From DASZHJ01 sp035280245 (GTDB lineage Bacteria > Pseudomonadota > Alphaproteobacteria > ATCC43930 > CGMCC-115725): DNA of 12,570 nucleotides. The notes under the pieces were generated by a model. The model saw only the letters and a program-made list of their open reading frames with translations, was not told the origin of the DNA and made no database searches. Of the stretch, positions 6,282 through 12,570 are shown one piece after another. A program made the position numbers and the translations under genes. The stretch spans positions 1 to 12,570 of the forward strand of contig DATEGF010000141.1 of NCBI GenBank assembly GCA_035280245.1. The letters run 5' to 3'. Every line of letters starts with the position of its first letter. Within the stretch, counting starts at the first letter, position 1.

Positions 6282-7373
6282 ATGAGCGAGGCATCGAGCC
6301 AGCCATTGCGGCCGCGCAAGGGCCGTGGCGCCGTCGGCAATGCGACGGGACGATACGAGACCGAGGTGCGGGTCGCTTTCGACGACGGCTGGGGCAGCCT
6401 CGACGAGGAGCCGCTGCCGCTCGATACCACCTACACCCGCGATAGCGCCAAGAGCATCATCGCGCATAACGACTCCCCAGACATTCCCTTCGACAGCTCG
6501 ATCAACCCCTATCGCGGCTGTGAGCACGGCTGCATCTATTGCTTCGCGCGCCCGACGCACGCCTATCTCGGCCTGTCGCCAGGGCTTGATTTCGAGAGCC
6601 GGATCTTCGTGAAGGAGGACGCGGCGGCGCTCTTACGCACGGAACTCTCGAAGCCCGGCTACAAGTGCGACACGATCGCGCTCGGCGCCAACACCGACCC
6701 CTACCAACCGATCGAGCGCAGGCTCGAGATCACCCGGCGCATCCTCGAGGTGCTCCGCGAGTTCCGCCATCCCGTGGGGATCGTGACCAAGTCGGCGCTG
6801 GTCCAGCGCGACATCGACATCCTCGCGGAGATGGCGCGCGACCGGCTGGCGATGGTGTCGGTGTCGGTCACCACCCTCGACCGCGTGCTTGCCCGCAAGA
6901 TGGAGCCGCGGGCCGCGACGCCCGAGCGACGGCTCGAGACCATCGCGGCGCTGAGCGCCGCCGGGATTCCCGTCAGCATCCTCACCTCGCCGATGATACC
7001 CGCGCTCAACGACATGGAGATGGAGCGCCTCCTCGAGGCCGGGGCGGAGCGCGGCGCCAAGGGCGCCGGCTACACGCTCTTGCGCGTGCCGCTCGAGATC
7101 AAAGGTCTGGTCGAGGATTGGCTCGCGACGCACGCTCCCAACAAGGCGAAGCACGTGATGTCGCTGCTGCGCGAGACCCACGGCGGCAAGCCCTATATCT
7201 CGCAATGGGGCACCCGCATGCGTGGGAGCGGCCCCTATGCCGAGATGCTGCGCATCCGCTTCGAGCGGGCGTGTCAGCGCCTCAAGCTCAACGAGCGCCG
7301 CGGGCTCTGGCGCCTCGACACGACGCTGTTCCGGCCGCCGCCGCGGCGGGGCGATCAGCTCAAACTATTCTGA
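6282..7373 (+). CDS. PA0069-family radical SAM protein (SplB-like)
   Basis: A radical S-adenosylmethionine enzyme of the PA0069 type, related to spore photoproduct lyase; its reaction is not established. The 363-residue product has the cluster-binding CxxxCxxC as Cys80, Cys84, Cys87 within NPYRGCEHGCIYCFARP. Also seen are the Y-G-L-S-P-type segment after it, LGANTDPYQPIE, GIVTKSALVQRDIDIL (the barrel core), and the C-terminal QWGTRMRGSGPYAEML. The length suits the family. The ATG at 6282 begins a short, low-complexity N-terminal extension usual in the group. A LexA-type box overlaps the likely promoter, so damage induction is expected, and a role in DNA or nucleotide lesion repair is a reasonable inference. 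The gene ends 3 bp before a convergent small gene. Confidence 0.9.
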   Translation: MSEASSQPLRPRKGRGAVGNATGRYETEVRVAFDDGWGSLDEEPLPLDTTYTRDSAKSIIAHNDSPDIPFDSSINPYRGCEHGCIYCFARPTHAYLGLSPGLDFESRIFVKEDAAALLRTELSKPGYKCDTIALGANTDPYQPIERRLEITRRILEVLREFRHPVGIVTKSALVQRDIDILAEMARDRLAMVSVSVTTLDRVLARKMEPRAATPERRLETIAALSAAGIPVSILTSPMIPALNDMEMERLLEAGAERGAKGAGYTLLRVPLEIKGLVEDWLATHAPNKAKHVMSLLRETHGGKPYISQWGTRMRGSGPYAEMLRIRFERACQRLKLNERRGLWRLDTTLFRPPPRRGDQLKLF

Positions 7374-7376
7374 GAC

Positions 7377-7586
7377 TCAGGCGGCTTTCAGCAGAGGGAT
7401 TGGGCTTGGGAAATCCCGGCCGTTCCCGGCGATGTCCCGGTTGAGCCCGTCGAGAACCCGGTCATTGCCCCGGCAGGCAAGGCACAGGGTCACATTGATA
7501 GCGGAGAGTACGGCGTGATCGATCTGCTCGGGCGTGGCGTCATAGCGCTTGATCGCCTGGAGGGCGCGGGTGACGGCGGAAGCCAT
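7377..7586 (-). CDS. Small protein of unknown function (69 aa)
   Basis: I do not recognise this protein. It is 69 residues, with no signal peptide or membrane segment. A helical N-terminal half (MASAVTRALQAIKRYDATPEQIDHAV) leads to a CLAC motif (two cysteines two residues apart) and a polar tail. The main support for a real gene is AAGGAG placed six bases before the ATG. The gene lies 31 bp downstream of another small gene on the same strand, so the two probably form an operon. Its stop is 3 bp from the stop of the convergent radical SAM gene. A single CxxC pair could bind a metal or form a disulfide, but nothing more can be said. Confidence 0.68.
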   Translation of the reverse strand: MASAVTRALQAIKRYDATPEQIDHAVLSAINVTLCLACRGNDRVLDGLNRDIAGNGRDFPSPIPLLKAA

Positions 7587-7617
7587 GGCCGGCTCCTTGC
7601 CGCTCCGGCGTCCGGTC

Positions 7618-7818
7618 TCAGTGCCCTCCGAGGGCGAGCGCGGTCGACATCGCGAGAACCGTAAAGACCACCGCGGGGATAATCGCCGCGGCGACGATCC
7701 GCTCGACCCAGGACCAGCGCTTCCAATCGGCCGCGAGGTCGCGGGCGACGGTCTTGGTGCGGGTCGCGGCGTGCCGGGTCTTGTTGGTGATCGTGTTGAT
7801 CCGCGTCATCGCAATCAT
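7618..7818 (-). CDS. Small single-pass membrane protein, unknown function (66 aa)
   Basis: I do not recognise the family. The 66-residue product has a basic N-terminal half (many Arg, Lys and Thr) and a tryptophan pair (WKRWSW). One hydrophobic helix follows at about residues 40-62 (IVAAAIIPAVVFTVLAMST), ending in LGGH, so it is probably an inner-membrane protein with the N-terminus inside. GAGGAG lies nine bases before the ATG, supporting a real gene; a second ATG three codons on is also possible. It is the first gene of a likely operon with the 69-aa gene. Two inverted repeats lie in the 104-bp upstream gap. Membrane insertion is the only firm prediction. Confidence 0.68.
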   Translation of the reverse strand: MIAMTRINTITNKTRHAATRTKTVARDLAADWKRWSWVERIVAAAIIPAVVFTVLAMSTALALGGH

Positions 7819-7837
7819 ATTGCCGCTCTCCTCGTCC

Positions 7838-7852
7838 TGGGACTGTGTCCCA
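7838..7852. promoter_or_regulatory. Inverted repeat before the small membrane protein gene
   Basis: TGGGAC-TGT-GTCCCA is a perfect inverted repeat with 6-bp arms and a 3-base centre. Read on the minus strand, it ends four bases before the GAGGAG ribosome binding site of the 66-aa gene. It could be an operator or a leader hairpin affecting translation. There is no T run, so it is not an obvious terminator. Function is unproven. Confidence 0.35.
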
Positions 7853-7880
7853 CATCACAGGATCTAGCGGCCCCAAAGTG

Positions 7881-7893
7881 CCGAATAATTCGG
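7881..7893. promoter_or_regulatory. Palindrome in the likely promoter of the small-gene pair
   Basis: CCGAAT-A-ATTCGG is a perfect palindrome with 6-bp arms around one base. It falls roughly where the -35 would lie if CTAGAT (minus strand, 7867-7862) is the -10 of the two small genes. It also lies just past the 3' end of the upstream hydrolase gene. An operator is the most natural reading, but the binding protein is unknown. Confidence 0.35.
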
Positions 7894-7922
7894 GAGAGTA
7901 CCGACGGGTTGCTACTTATCCC

Positions 7923-8741
7923 TTAAGCATTCGTGCGCCGGCGGCGAAAACGAACCCGCGGTTTCGTGCTGGGCTCGGCGATCGCCGACACGGGCTGCTT
8001 GTAGGCCCGCCACGTACCCTCGGGTTGGGCCAGCCGGTCCGCGACCACCGCGAGCGCCATGGGGTTGCTCGGCAGCGTACTATGGGTGCCCCGCACCTCC
8101 ACGTTCTGGCGCTGCGCCCCTGCCTGCTCGAGGCAGCTCTCCCAGGCGACGATACCGTCCTCCCGGGTATAGATGGCGGTCACCGGGATCGCTTCCGGCG
8201 GCGGCACGTTGAGCGCCTCGATTTCCATCCCGTGGGCGGTCCGGTGGAAGCGGGCGAGCAGCCGGAAGAACACGGCGAGGCTGGTCGCGGTCGGCAGGCG
8301 GATGGGGCTCCCCAGCATCACAACGCCGCGGACGTCATCCGGAAATTTCTTGGCGAGCTCGCGGGCAAGCAGGCCGCCGAGGCTGTGGCCGATCAGCGTG
8401 ACCTTGCGTGCGTGGCGCCGGCAAATCTCCTGGAGCCGCCGCTCGATCGCTGTGATCGCATGGTCGGTCGGTCCCCAATTCACCCCCTCGCCCCAGCCAT
8501 AGGTCTGGTAGCCCAGCGAGAGCAGAAGCCGCCGCAGATGCCGCGTGCGGCCGTCGTTGGTAAGGAACCCCGGCAGGACATAGACGGGATGACCGTCGCC
8601 GCGCGGCGCATGGCGAAGCAGCGGATGCCGGAAGAGCCGCGGTCGCGGCGTCAGGACGGAGCGGAATTCCCGGAAGAGGCGCCGCTTGGGCGGCGGCACG
8701 ACGACCCGACCCTCGGTGTCGAGAAACGGCAGGTTCATCAT
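7923..8741 (-). CDS. Alpha/beta hydrolase (lipase/esterase-like)
   Basis: An alpha/beta hydrolase fold protein of 272 residues, probably cytoplasmic or membrane-bound because no signal peptide is seen. Seen: YVLPGFLTNDG at the oxyanion-hole strand, the nucleophile elbow GHSLGG with Ser120, VVMLGSPIR after it, then Asp195 in the TREDG segment and His220 in GTHSTLPSNP, completing the triad in order. The arrangement resembles triacylglycerol lipase-like and PGAP1-like esterases; the substrate is not known. The C-terminus ends in a very basic tail (RVRFRRRRTNA), which may bind membranes or nucleic acid. Two adjacent ATGs (8741, 8738) are possible starts, with GAGG about 11 bases upstream. It is divergent from the damaged acetyltransferase gene. 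Confidence 0.85.
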   Translation of the reverse strand: MMNLPFLDTEGRVVVPPPKRRLFREFRSVLTPRPRLFRHPLLRHAPRGDGHPVYVLPGFLTNDGRTRHLRRLLLSLGYQTYGWGEGVNWGPTDHAITAIERRLQEICRRHARKVTLIGHSLGGLLARELAKKFPDDVRGVVMLGSPIRLPTATSLAVFFRLLARFHRTAHGMEIEALNVPPPEAIPVTAIYTREDGIVAWESCLEQAGAQRQNVEVRGTHSTLPSNPMALAVVADRLAQPEGTWRAYKQPVSAIAEPSTKPRVRFRRRRTNA

Positions 8742-8834
8742 CTCTTAACTACCTCGGCGGCAACGCGCCGCGTCCGGGCGTCTTGTGCCGCAGAATGATG
8801 ACGGAATGAAGGCGGTCGCCGCGGGCGCGATTGA

Positions 8835-8847
8835 TCCCACCGTGGGA
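8835..8847. promoter_or_regulatory. Palindrome upstream of the acetyltransferase gene
   Basis: TCCCAC-C-GTGGGA is a perfect palindrome with 6-bp arms in the 125-bp gap between the divergent hydrolase and GNAT genes. It could be an operator serving either gene. No function can be assigned from the sequence alone, and short GC-rich palindromes also arise by chance. Confidence 0.3.
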
Positions 8848-8866
8848 CTCATGCGTTGATCGCCCC

Positions 8867-9367
8867 ATGATCGCGACCGCATCGAGATCGGCGCCGCGAC
8901 CGCACACGACATCGACGGCATGCTGGCGCTGCAGGAAGCAAACCAGCCCGAGCGCGGCGGCACGCTCTCGGCCCACCTCAGCCGCGCGCAGATCGCCGCG
9001 ATGCTGGCCGACCTGCCGCTGATGGTGGCGCGGCGTGGCTCTGCGATCGTCGGTTATCTGCTGGCGGCGTCGAAGCCGACCGTCGCGGAGGTACCGGTGA
9101 TCCGCGCCATGCTCGCGGCTTATGCGGGGAAGCCCGACGCCTATGTCTACGGACCCATCGTGGTCGCCGAGACCGAGCGCGGCCCGGGGGCTCGCGCAGC
9201 AGCTCTTCGAGTCGCTGAAACAGCGCCTGCCCGGTCGCGAGGGGATCCTGTTCATTCGCGCCGACAATTCCGCATCTTTGCGGGCGCATGAGAAGATGGG
9301 CGTGGTGCGGCGCTGCACCTTCCGCCACAATGATCGCGATTTCATCGTGCTGTCCTACGAGGGCTAG
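8867..9367 (+). pseudogene. GNAT acetyltransferase, frameshifted
   Basis: A GNAT-fold N-acetyltransferase split over two frames. The first frame (open from 8860) has the usual N-terminus IEIGAATAHDIDGMLALQEA, the MVARRGSAIVGYLL strands and YVYGPIVVAETERG. The second frame (to the TAG at 9365-9367) continues RGLAQQLFESLKQ, then ILFIRADNSASLRAHEKMGV and FIVLSYEG. One extra base in CCCGGGGG (9183-9190) explains the break; removing a C restores ERGRGLAQ, the acetyl-CoA phosphate-binding loop. The 5' end is also odd. The first frame has no ATG before 8920, the ATG at 8851 meets a TGA at 8857, and the ATG at 8867 is one base out of frame. Two lesions favour a real pseudogene, but a sequencing or assembly error in a GC run is possible. 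Substrate unknown. rnhB starts 9 bp downstream. Confidence 0.8.
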
Positions 9368-9376
9368 CCGGGGTCC

Positions 9377-10000
9377 ATGCCGAATTTCGCGCGCGAAGCC
9401 GCGCTCGGCGGTCTGGTGTGTGGTATCGACGAGGTGGGCCGCGGTCCGCTCGCGGGACCTGTCGTGGCCTGCGCGGTGATCCTCGACCGCGCGAAGATGC
9501 CGAAGTCGCTCCGCAAGAGCATCGACGATTCGAAGAAGCTCTGTGCGGAGGAGCGCGAGGAATACGCGCTGGCGCTCCGCTGCTGCGCGACGATCGCGCT
9601 CGGCGCCGCCGCCGTCGCCGAGATCGACCGCATCAATATCCTGCGCGCGAGCCTGCTCGCTATGCGCCGCGCGGTGGCGGCGCTCCCCGCGCAGCCGACC
9701 GCCGCCTTGGTGGACGGAAACCAGGCGCCCGCGTTGCCCTGTCGCGTACACACCGTCGTCGGTGGCGACGGCCTCTCGCTCTCGATCGCAGCCGCCTCCA
9801 TCGTCGCCAAAGTCGCCCGCGACCGGCTGATGCACCGGTTGGCGCTACGCTACGAAGGGTATGGCTGGGAAACCAATGTTGGGTACGCCACCGCCGAGCA
9901 TCGGGCAGCTATAGTGCGCCTGGGCCTCACGCCCCACCACCGATTGTCGTTCCAGCCCGCTCCCGACCTTTTTGGATTCGAGTCCAGAGAATCCCCTTAA
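9377..10000 (+). CDS. rnhB: Ribonuclease HII
   Basis: RNase HII cuts RNA in RNA-DNA hybrids and starts removal of single ribonucleotides misinserted in DNA. The 207-residue product is of normal length. All four metal-binding acidic residues are present: Asp18 and Glu19 in GIDEVGRGPLAG, Asp113 in VDGNQ, and Asp131 in VGGDG. The AASIVAKVARDR helix and the HHRLSF segment near the C-terminus are also seen. The ATG at 9377 gives the usual short N-terminal extension; the G-rich GCCGGGG just before it is a weak ribosome binding site. It precedes ccrM by 77 bp, an order I recall from other alphaproteobacteria. Its last codons contain three of the GANTC sites clustered ahead of ccrM. Confidence 0.96.
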   Translation: MPNFAREAALGGLVCGIDEVGRGPLAGPVVACAVILDRAKMPKSLRKSIDDSKKLCAEEREEYALALRCCATIALGAAAVAEIDRINILRASLLAMRRAVAALPAQPTAALVDGNQAPALPCRVHTVVGGDGLSLSIAAASIVAKVARDRLMHRLALRYEGYGWETNVGYATAEHRAAIVRLGLTPHHRLSFQPAPDLFGFESRESP

Positions 10001-10044
10001 CGCCTTGACTCATAAGAGTCATTGACGGCTGGGGTCGCGGACTC
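9975..10044. promoter_or_regulatory. Cluster of six GANTC methylation sites before ccrM
   Basis: Six GANTC sites lie within 70 bp: 9975-9979, 9980-9984, 9989-9993, 10007-10011, 10016-10020 and 10040-10044. Scanning by eye, I count about 19 others in the rest of the window, roughly one per 650 bp. The region also has inverted repeats: GGATTC/GAATCC at 9974-9994 and TGACTC/GAGTCA at 10006-10021. A 9-of-10 direct repeat, GA(G/C)TCCAGAG, starts at 9980 and 10040. TTGACT and TTGACG (10005, 10023) are possible -35 elements, and a TTAAC at 9997-10001 could be a CtrA half-site. Control of ccrM by its own methylation state, perhaps through GcrA, is inferred. Confidence 0.7.
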
Positions 10045-10077
10045 CAGAGTGCGCCCTTTCGCGCTGGGGAGGGGGAC

Positions 10078-11169
10078 GTGCTGGCAGCGGTGCGCGACAA
10101 TTCGGTGCTGGTCGGCGATTGCGTCGAGGAGATGGCGCGACTGCCGGAGGCGTCCGTGGACCTGGTCTTTGCCGACCCGCCCTACAACCTCCAACTCGGC
10201 GGCGAGCTCCTGCGGCCGAACAACACGCGGGTCGATGGCGTCGATGACGCCTGGGACAAATTCGCGGGCTTCGCCGAGTACGACCGCTTCACCCGGGATT
10301 GGCTCACCGCGGCCCAGCGGCTTCTAAAACCCGACGGCGCGCTCTGGGTCATCGGCAGCTATCACAACATCTATCGCGTGGGCGCGATCCTGCAGGACTT
10401 GGGCTACTGGATCCTCAACGACATCGTCTGGCGCAAGACCAACCCGATGCCGAATTTCCGCGGCCGGCGCTTCACCAATGCGCACGAGACGCTGCTCTGG
10501 TGCGCGCGCTCGTCGGACTCGCGCTACACCTTCAACTACGAGAGCATGAAGGCGCTCAACGAGGAGCTGCAGATGCGGAGCGACTGGCTGTTCCCGCTCT
10601 GCGGCGGCAGCGAGCGCCTGAAAGGTGACGACGGGCGCAAGGCCCATCCGACCCAGAAGCCCGAGGCGTTGCTCCATCGCGTGCTGATGGCCTCGAGCAG
10701 GCCCGGCGACCTCGTGCTCGATCCCTTCTTCGGCACCGGCACCACCGGCGCCGTCGCCAAGCGCCTGGGCCGGCGCTTCATCGGCATCGAGCGCGATCCC
10801 GGCTATGCCACGCTCGCGCGCGAGCGCATCCGCGCGGTGAAAGCCGCCGATCTCGAGGATGTCGTGGCGCCGCAGAAGCGTGAGGAGCCGCGCATTCCCT
10901 TCGGCGCGCTCGTCGAGCACGGGCTCCTGAAGCCGGGCGAGGTGCTGTTCGACGCGCGCAGGCGCTGGACCGCCAAGGTGCGTGCCGACGGCACGGTGAT
11001 CTCCGCCGATGCCAAGGGCTCGATCCACCGCGTTGGCGCCCACGTGCAGGGCGCCCCCGCCTGCAACGGCTGGGCCTTCTGGTATGTCGAGCGCAAGGGC
11101 GCGATGATCCTGATCGACAGGCTCCGCCAACAAATCCGCGCGGAGATGGGCAGCGGCACCGCTGATTGA
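10078..11169 (+). CDS. ccrM: Cell-cycle DNA adenine methyltransferase CcrM (GANTC)
   Basis: CcrM methylates adenine in GANTC late in the alphaproteobacterial cell cycle; the methylation state then controls promoters through GcrA and related factors. The 363-residue protein is close to the Caulobacter length. It has the beta-class motif order: catalytic DPPY (Asp33 to Tyr36) near the N-terminus, then the TRD-like region with KTNPMPNFRGRRF, HPTQKPE, and the AdoMet-binding FGTGTTG (Phe218 to Gly224). The C-terminal domain (about 265-355) with GLLKPGEVLFD, GSIHRVGAHVQG and NGWAFW is the segment needed for DNA recognition in CcrM. The start is GTG at 10078, directly after GGGGAGGGGG; a GTG four codons on is less well spaced. 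The target is inferred from family identity and supported by the GANTC cluster upstream. No partner restriction enzyme is present. Confidence 0.95.
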   Translation: MLAAVRDNSVLVGDCVEEMARLPEASVDLVFADPPYNLQLGGELLRPNNTRVDGVDDAWDKFAGFAEYDRFTRDWLTAAQRLLKPDGALWVIGSYHNIYRVGAILQDLGYWILNDIVWRKTNPMPNFRGRRFTNAHETLLWCARSSDSRYTFNYESMKALNEELQMRSDWLFPLCGGSERLKGDDGRKAHPTQKPEALLHRVLMASSRPGDLVLDPFFGTGTTGAVAKRLGRRFIGIERDPGYATLARERIRAVKAADLEDVVAPQKREEPRIPFGALVEHGLLKPGEVLFDARRRWTAKVRADGTVISADAKGSIHRVGAHVQGAPACNGWAFWYVERKGAMILIDRLRQQIRAEMGSGTAD

Positions 11170-12221
11170 TATCGCGCGCGCGAGCCCTATCTCGCTGTCT
11201 CGTGCGCGTTCTCCTTCTCGCAATCCTTGTGACCATTTTGGTGACGCCCTTGCCGCGCGCTCACGCCGACAGCGCGTGGACCGGCAACATCGTCGAGGAG
11301 GACGATTTCTGGGCGCCGGACAATCGCGACCGGCACTACACGCACGGCATTCGCTTCTCCGCGACCAGCGGCGACGTGCACGACCCGGCGTGGCTGGCGC
11401 CGTTCAATTGGCTGTCGCCGATCTTCGGCAATGATACCGGCACCGATGTCGCGCGGCGCTACAACCTGGTCGCGGGACAGAACATCTACACGCCCGAGAA
11501 CGGCGGCCTGATCAATCCCGATCCCCGCGACCGACCCTACGCCGGTTGGATCTATAGCGGCATCGGATTGATGCAGGATTCCCACGGCGACCAGTTCGAC
11601 GAGCTCGACCTCAAGCTCGGCCTCGTCGGACCCGGCTCGTTCGCGAGCCAGACGCAGACGAAGTTTCACCTGTTGATCAACGTCGCGACGTTTCGAGGCT
11701 GGCACGCGCAACTCCACAACGAGCCCACGCTCGATCTTTTCTACACGCGGAAATGGCGCTACTGGCAGCCGATCGGAGACGACCACGACTGGGCGTGGGA
11801 TGTGATTCCCGATGTCGGCGCCCGGGTCGGCAACGTCTACGATTACCTCGCGGGCGGCGGCATGGTCCGGTTAGGGCGGAACCTGCGCGTCGACTACGGG
11901 CCGCCGCACGCCGACCTCAACATGGGCTCCGACTACATCAACCCCGACCGCGCGGACGCCGGAGACTTCGGGTTCTATGGGTTCCTGGGCGCCGAGGGCC
12001 GCGCCGTCGCGCGCAACATCTTCCTCGACGGCAACAGCTTCAAGGCGAGCGCCAGCGTCGACAAGCGACCGCTCGTGGGCGACCTCGAGGGCGGTCTCGC
12101 GGGCACCTGGGGACACTGGCGCCTCGCCTACACCTACGTCTACCGGAGCGAGGAATTCCAGCACCAGCACGCCCCCGATCACTACGGCTCGCTCAACCTC
12201 ACTTTCAAGCAGCCGTTCTGA
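11166..12221 (+). CDS. LpxR-like outer-membrane protein (lipid A deacylase family)
   Basis: A DUF2219/LpxR family beta-barrel. LpxR removes the 3'-acyloxyacyl group of lipid A at the outer membrane. Seen: a signal peptide with a long hydrophobic core ending near RAHADS, the family N-terminal block EEDDFW (44-49) and DRHYTHGIRF, QNIYTPE, DRPYAGWIYSG, then GPGSFASQTQTKFH with His168 matching the catalytic His. The protein ends in a phenylalanine, as barrel proteins often do. Where LpxR has Asn-Asp in ENDxF, this protein has Asp46-Asp47, so the conserved Asn is probably lost. The longest frame starts at TTG 11166 and forms a TTGA overlap with the ccrM stop. GTG at 11202 also gives a full signal peptide and may be the true start. 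Activity is unproven. Confidence 0.85.
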   Translation: MISRARALSRCLVRVLLLAILVTILVTPLPRAHADSAWTGNIVEEDDFWAPDNRDRHYTHGIRFSATSGDVHDPAWLAPFNWLSPIFGNDTGTDVARRYNLVAGQNIYTPENGGLINPDPRDRPYAGWIYSGIGLMQDSHGDQFDELDLKLGLVGPGSFASQTQTKFHLLINVATFRGWHAQLHNEPTLDLFYTRKWRYWQPIGDDHDWAWDVIPDVGARVGNVYDYLAGGGMVRLGRNLRVDYGPPHADLNMGSDYINPDRADAGDFGFYGFLGAEGRAVARNIFLDGNSFKASASVDKRPLVGDLEGGLAGTWGHWRLAYTYVYRSEEFQHQHAPDHYGSLNLTFKQPF

Positions 12222-12227
12222 GTTTCC

Positions 12228-12570
12228 TCAGCGCCGGCTCCGCCGCGCGACTCCGAGCGCGTGATTGACCACCTTCTTCATCACCGTGGGGAGCGCCTGC
12301 TCCGAGAGACGGTCGAGCGGGACCCAATCGCCGGCCGGGACATTGGCTTTGGCATCGGTCTCGCCTGCGAGCACCGCGAGCTCGAGATTGAAATGCGTGA
12401 AGGTGTGCCGGACCGTGCCGGGGAGTCGCACCCAGCTCGCGCGCACCGGCGCTTCCTTGCGCGCGGTCGCTTCGGAGATCGCCCGCTCCTGCCAGTCCGT
12501 CGAGGGCACCTCGATCATGCCGCCGAGGAGGCCCTGCTCGGGCCGCCGGCGCAGCAGCACGGAGCCGTCG
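12228..12570 (-). CDS. mutY: A/G-specific adenine glycosylase MutY, C-terminal part
   Basis: MutY removes adenine paired with 8-oxoguanine, preventing G-to-T changes. Only the C-terminal domain is here; the start and catalytic domain lie beyond the right edge. The frame stays open from the TGA at 12230-12228 to the edge and reads DGSVLLRRRPEQGLLGGM, then IEVPSTDW and GTVRHTFTHFNLELAV, the NUDIX-like domain that senses the oxidised guanine. The HTFTHFNL segment is a MutY signature. The end of the protein is short and basic (GVARRSRR). It converges on the LpxR-like gene with a 6-bp gap. Together with the uracil glycosylase and RNase HII, it adds to the repair genes in this window. Confidence 0.92.
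   Translation of the reverse strand, partial: DGSVLLRRRPEQGLLGGMIEVPSTDWQERAISEATARKEAPVRASWVRLPGTVRHTFTHFNLELAVLAGETDAKANVPAGDWVPLDRLSEQALPTVMKKVVNHALGVARRSRR

Noticed and set aside
7549..7926. A plus-strand frame over the small-gene region
   Set aside because: Arg- and Gly-rich shadow sequence without a ribosome site; the minus-strand genes have good ones.
8749..9345. A 198-residue minus-strand frame across the GNAT region
   Set aside because: It shows no family motifs and overlaps clear GNAT sequence on the plus strand. I considered whether it explained the plus-strand frame break, but the GNAT halves match across the break too well.
10324..11223. A 299-residue minus-strand frame over ccrM
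   Set aside because: It is a mirror of ccrM codon bias with no recognisable motif, while the plus-strand frame has all CcrM motifs.
1..12570. Mobile elements, CRISPR arrays, tRNA or rRNA genes
   Set aside because: I saw no terminal repeats with a transposase, no spaced direct-repeat array and no conserved RNA gene sequence.

Overview
The window looks like chromosomal DNA from a GC-rich alphaproteobacterium. Three things point there: a CcrM-type GANTC adenine methyltransferase directly downstream of rnhB; a clear GTTC-N7-GTTC site, the alphaproteobacterial LexA operator form, in front of a radical SAM gene; and GTG/TTG starts with strong G/C third-position bias. I cannot name the genus. There is no rRNA, tRNA, CRISPR array, insertion sequence or phage gene, and no gene-free stretch longer than about 220 bases.

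Layout. Bases 1-593 hold the 3' part of a family 4-like uracil-DNA glycosylase. A 221-bp gap with a perfect CRP-type palindrome follows. Next come a soluble lytic transglycosylase (815-2644) and moaB (2631-3182), overlapping by 14 nt. On the minus strand, two glycosyltransferases of the TIGR04283/TIGR04282 type, which databases link to arsenosugar synthesis, are joined by an ATGA overlap (4475 to 3133). A choline/aminoglycoside kinase-fold phosphotransferase (4545-5579) runs divergently from them. A secreted protein of unknown function (6167 to 5589) is divergent from a PA0069-type, SplB-like radical SAM protein (6282-7373) with the LexA-type box in its promoter. On the minus strand follow two small genes with good ribosome binding sites (7377-7586 and 7618-7818) and an alpha/beta hydrolase (7923-8741). 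A GNAT acetyltransferase broken by a frameshift (about 8867-9367) precedes rnhB (9377-10000), ccrM (10078-11169) and an LpxR-like outer-membrane protein (11166-12221). The minus-strand 3' end of mutY closes the window.

How the genes fit together. DNA repair and replication hygiene recur: uracil excision, possible photolesion repair under SOS control, RNase HII, A/G mismatch glycosylase and cell-cycle DNA methylation. Envelope work recurs as well: murein lytic transglycosylase, lipid A deacylase-like protein and secreted proteins. I see no obvious new defence or metabolic system. The strongest unusual signals are regulatory: six GANTC sites packed into 70 bp just before ccrM, suggesting methylation-sensitive autoregulation, and the LexA-type box on the SplB-like gene. 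The convergent gene ends are very tight, with a 50-nt overlap or gaps of 3 to 9 nt.
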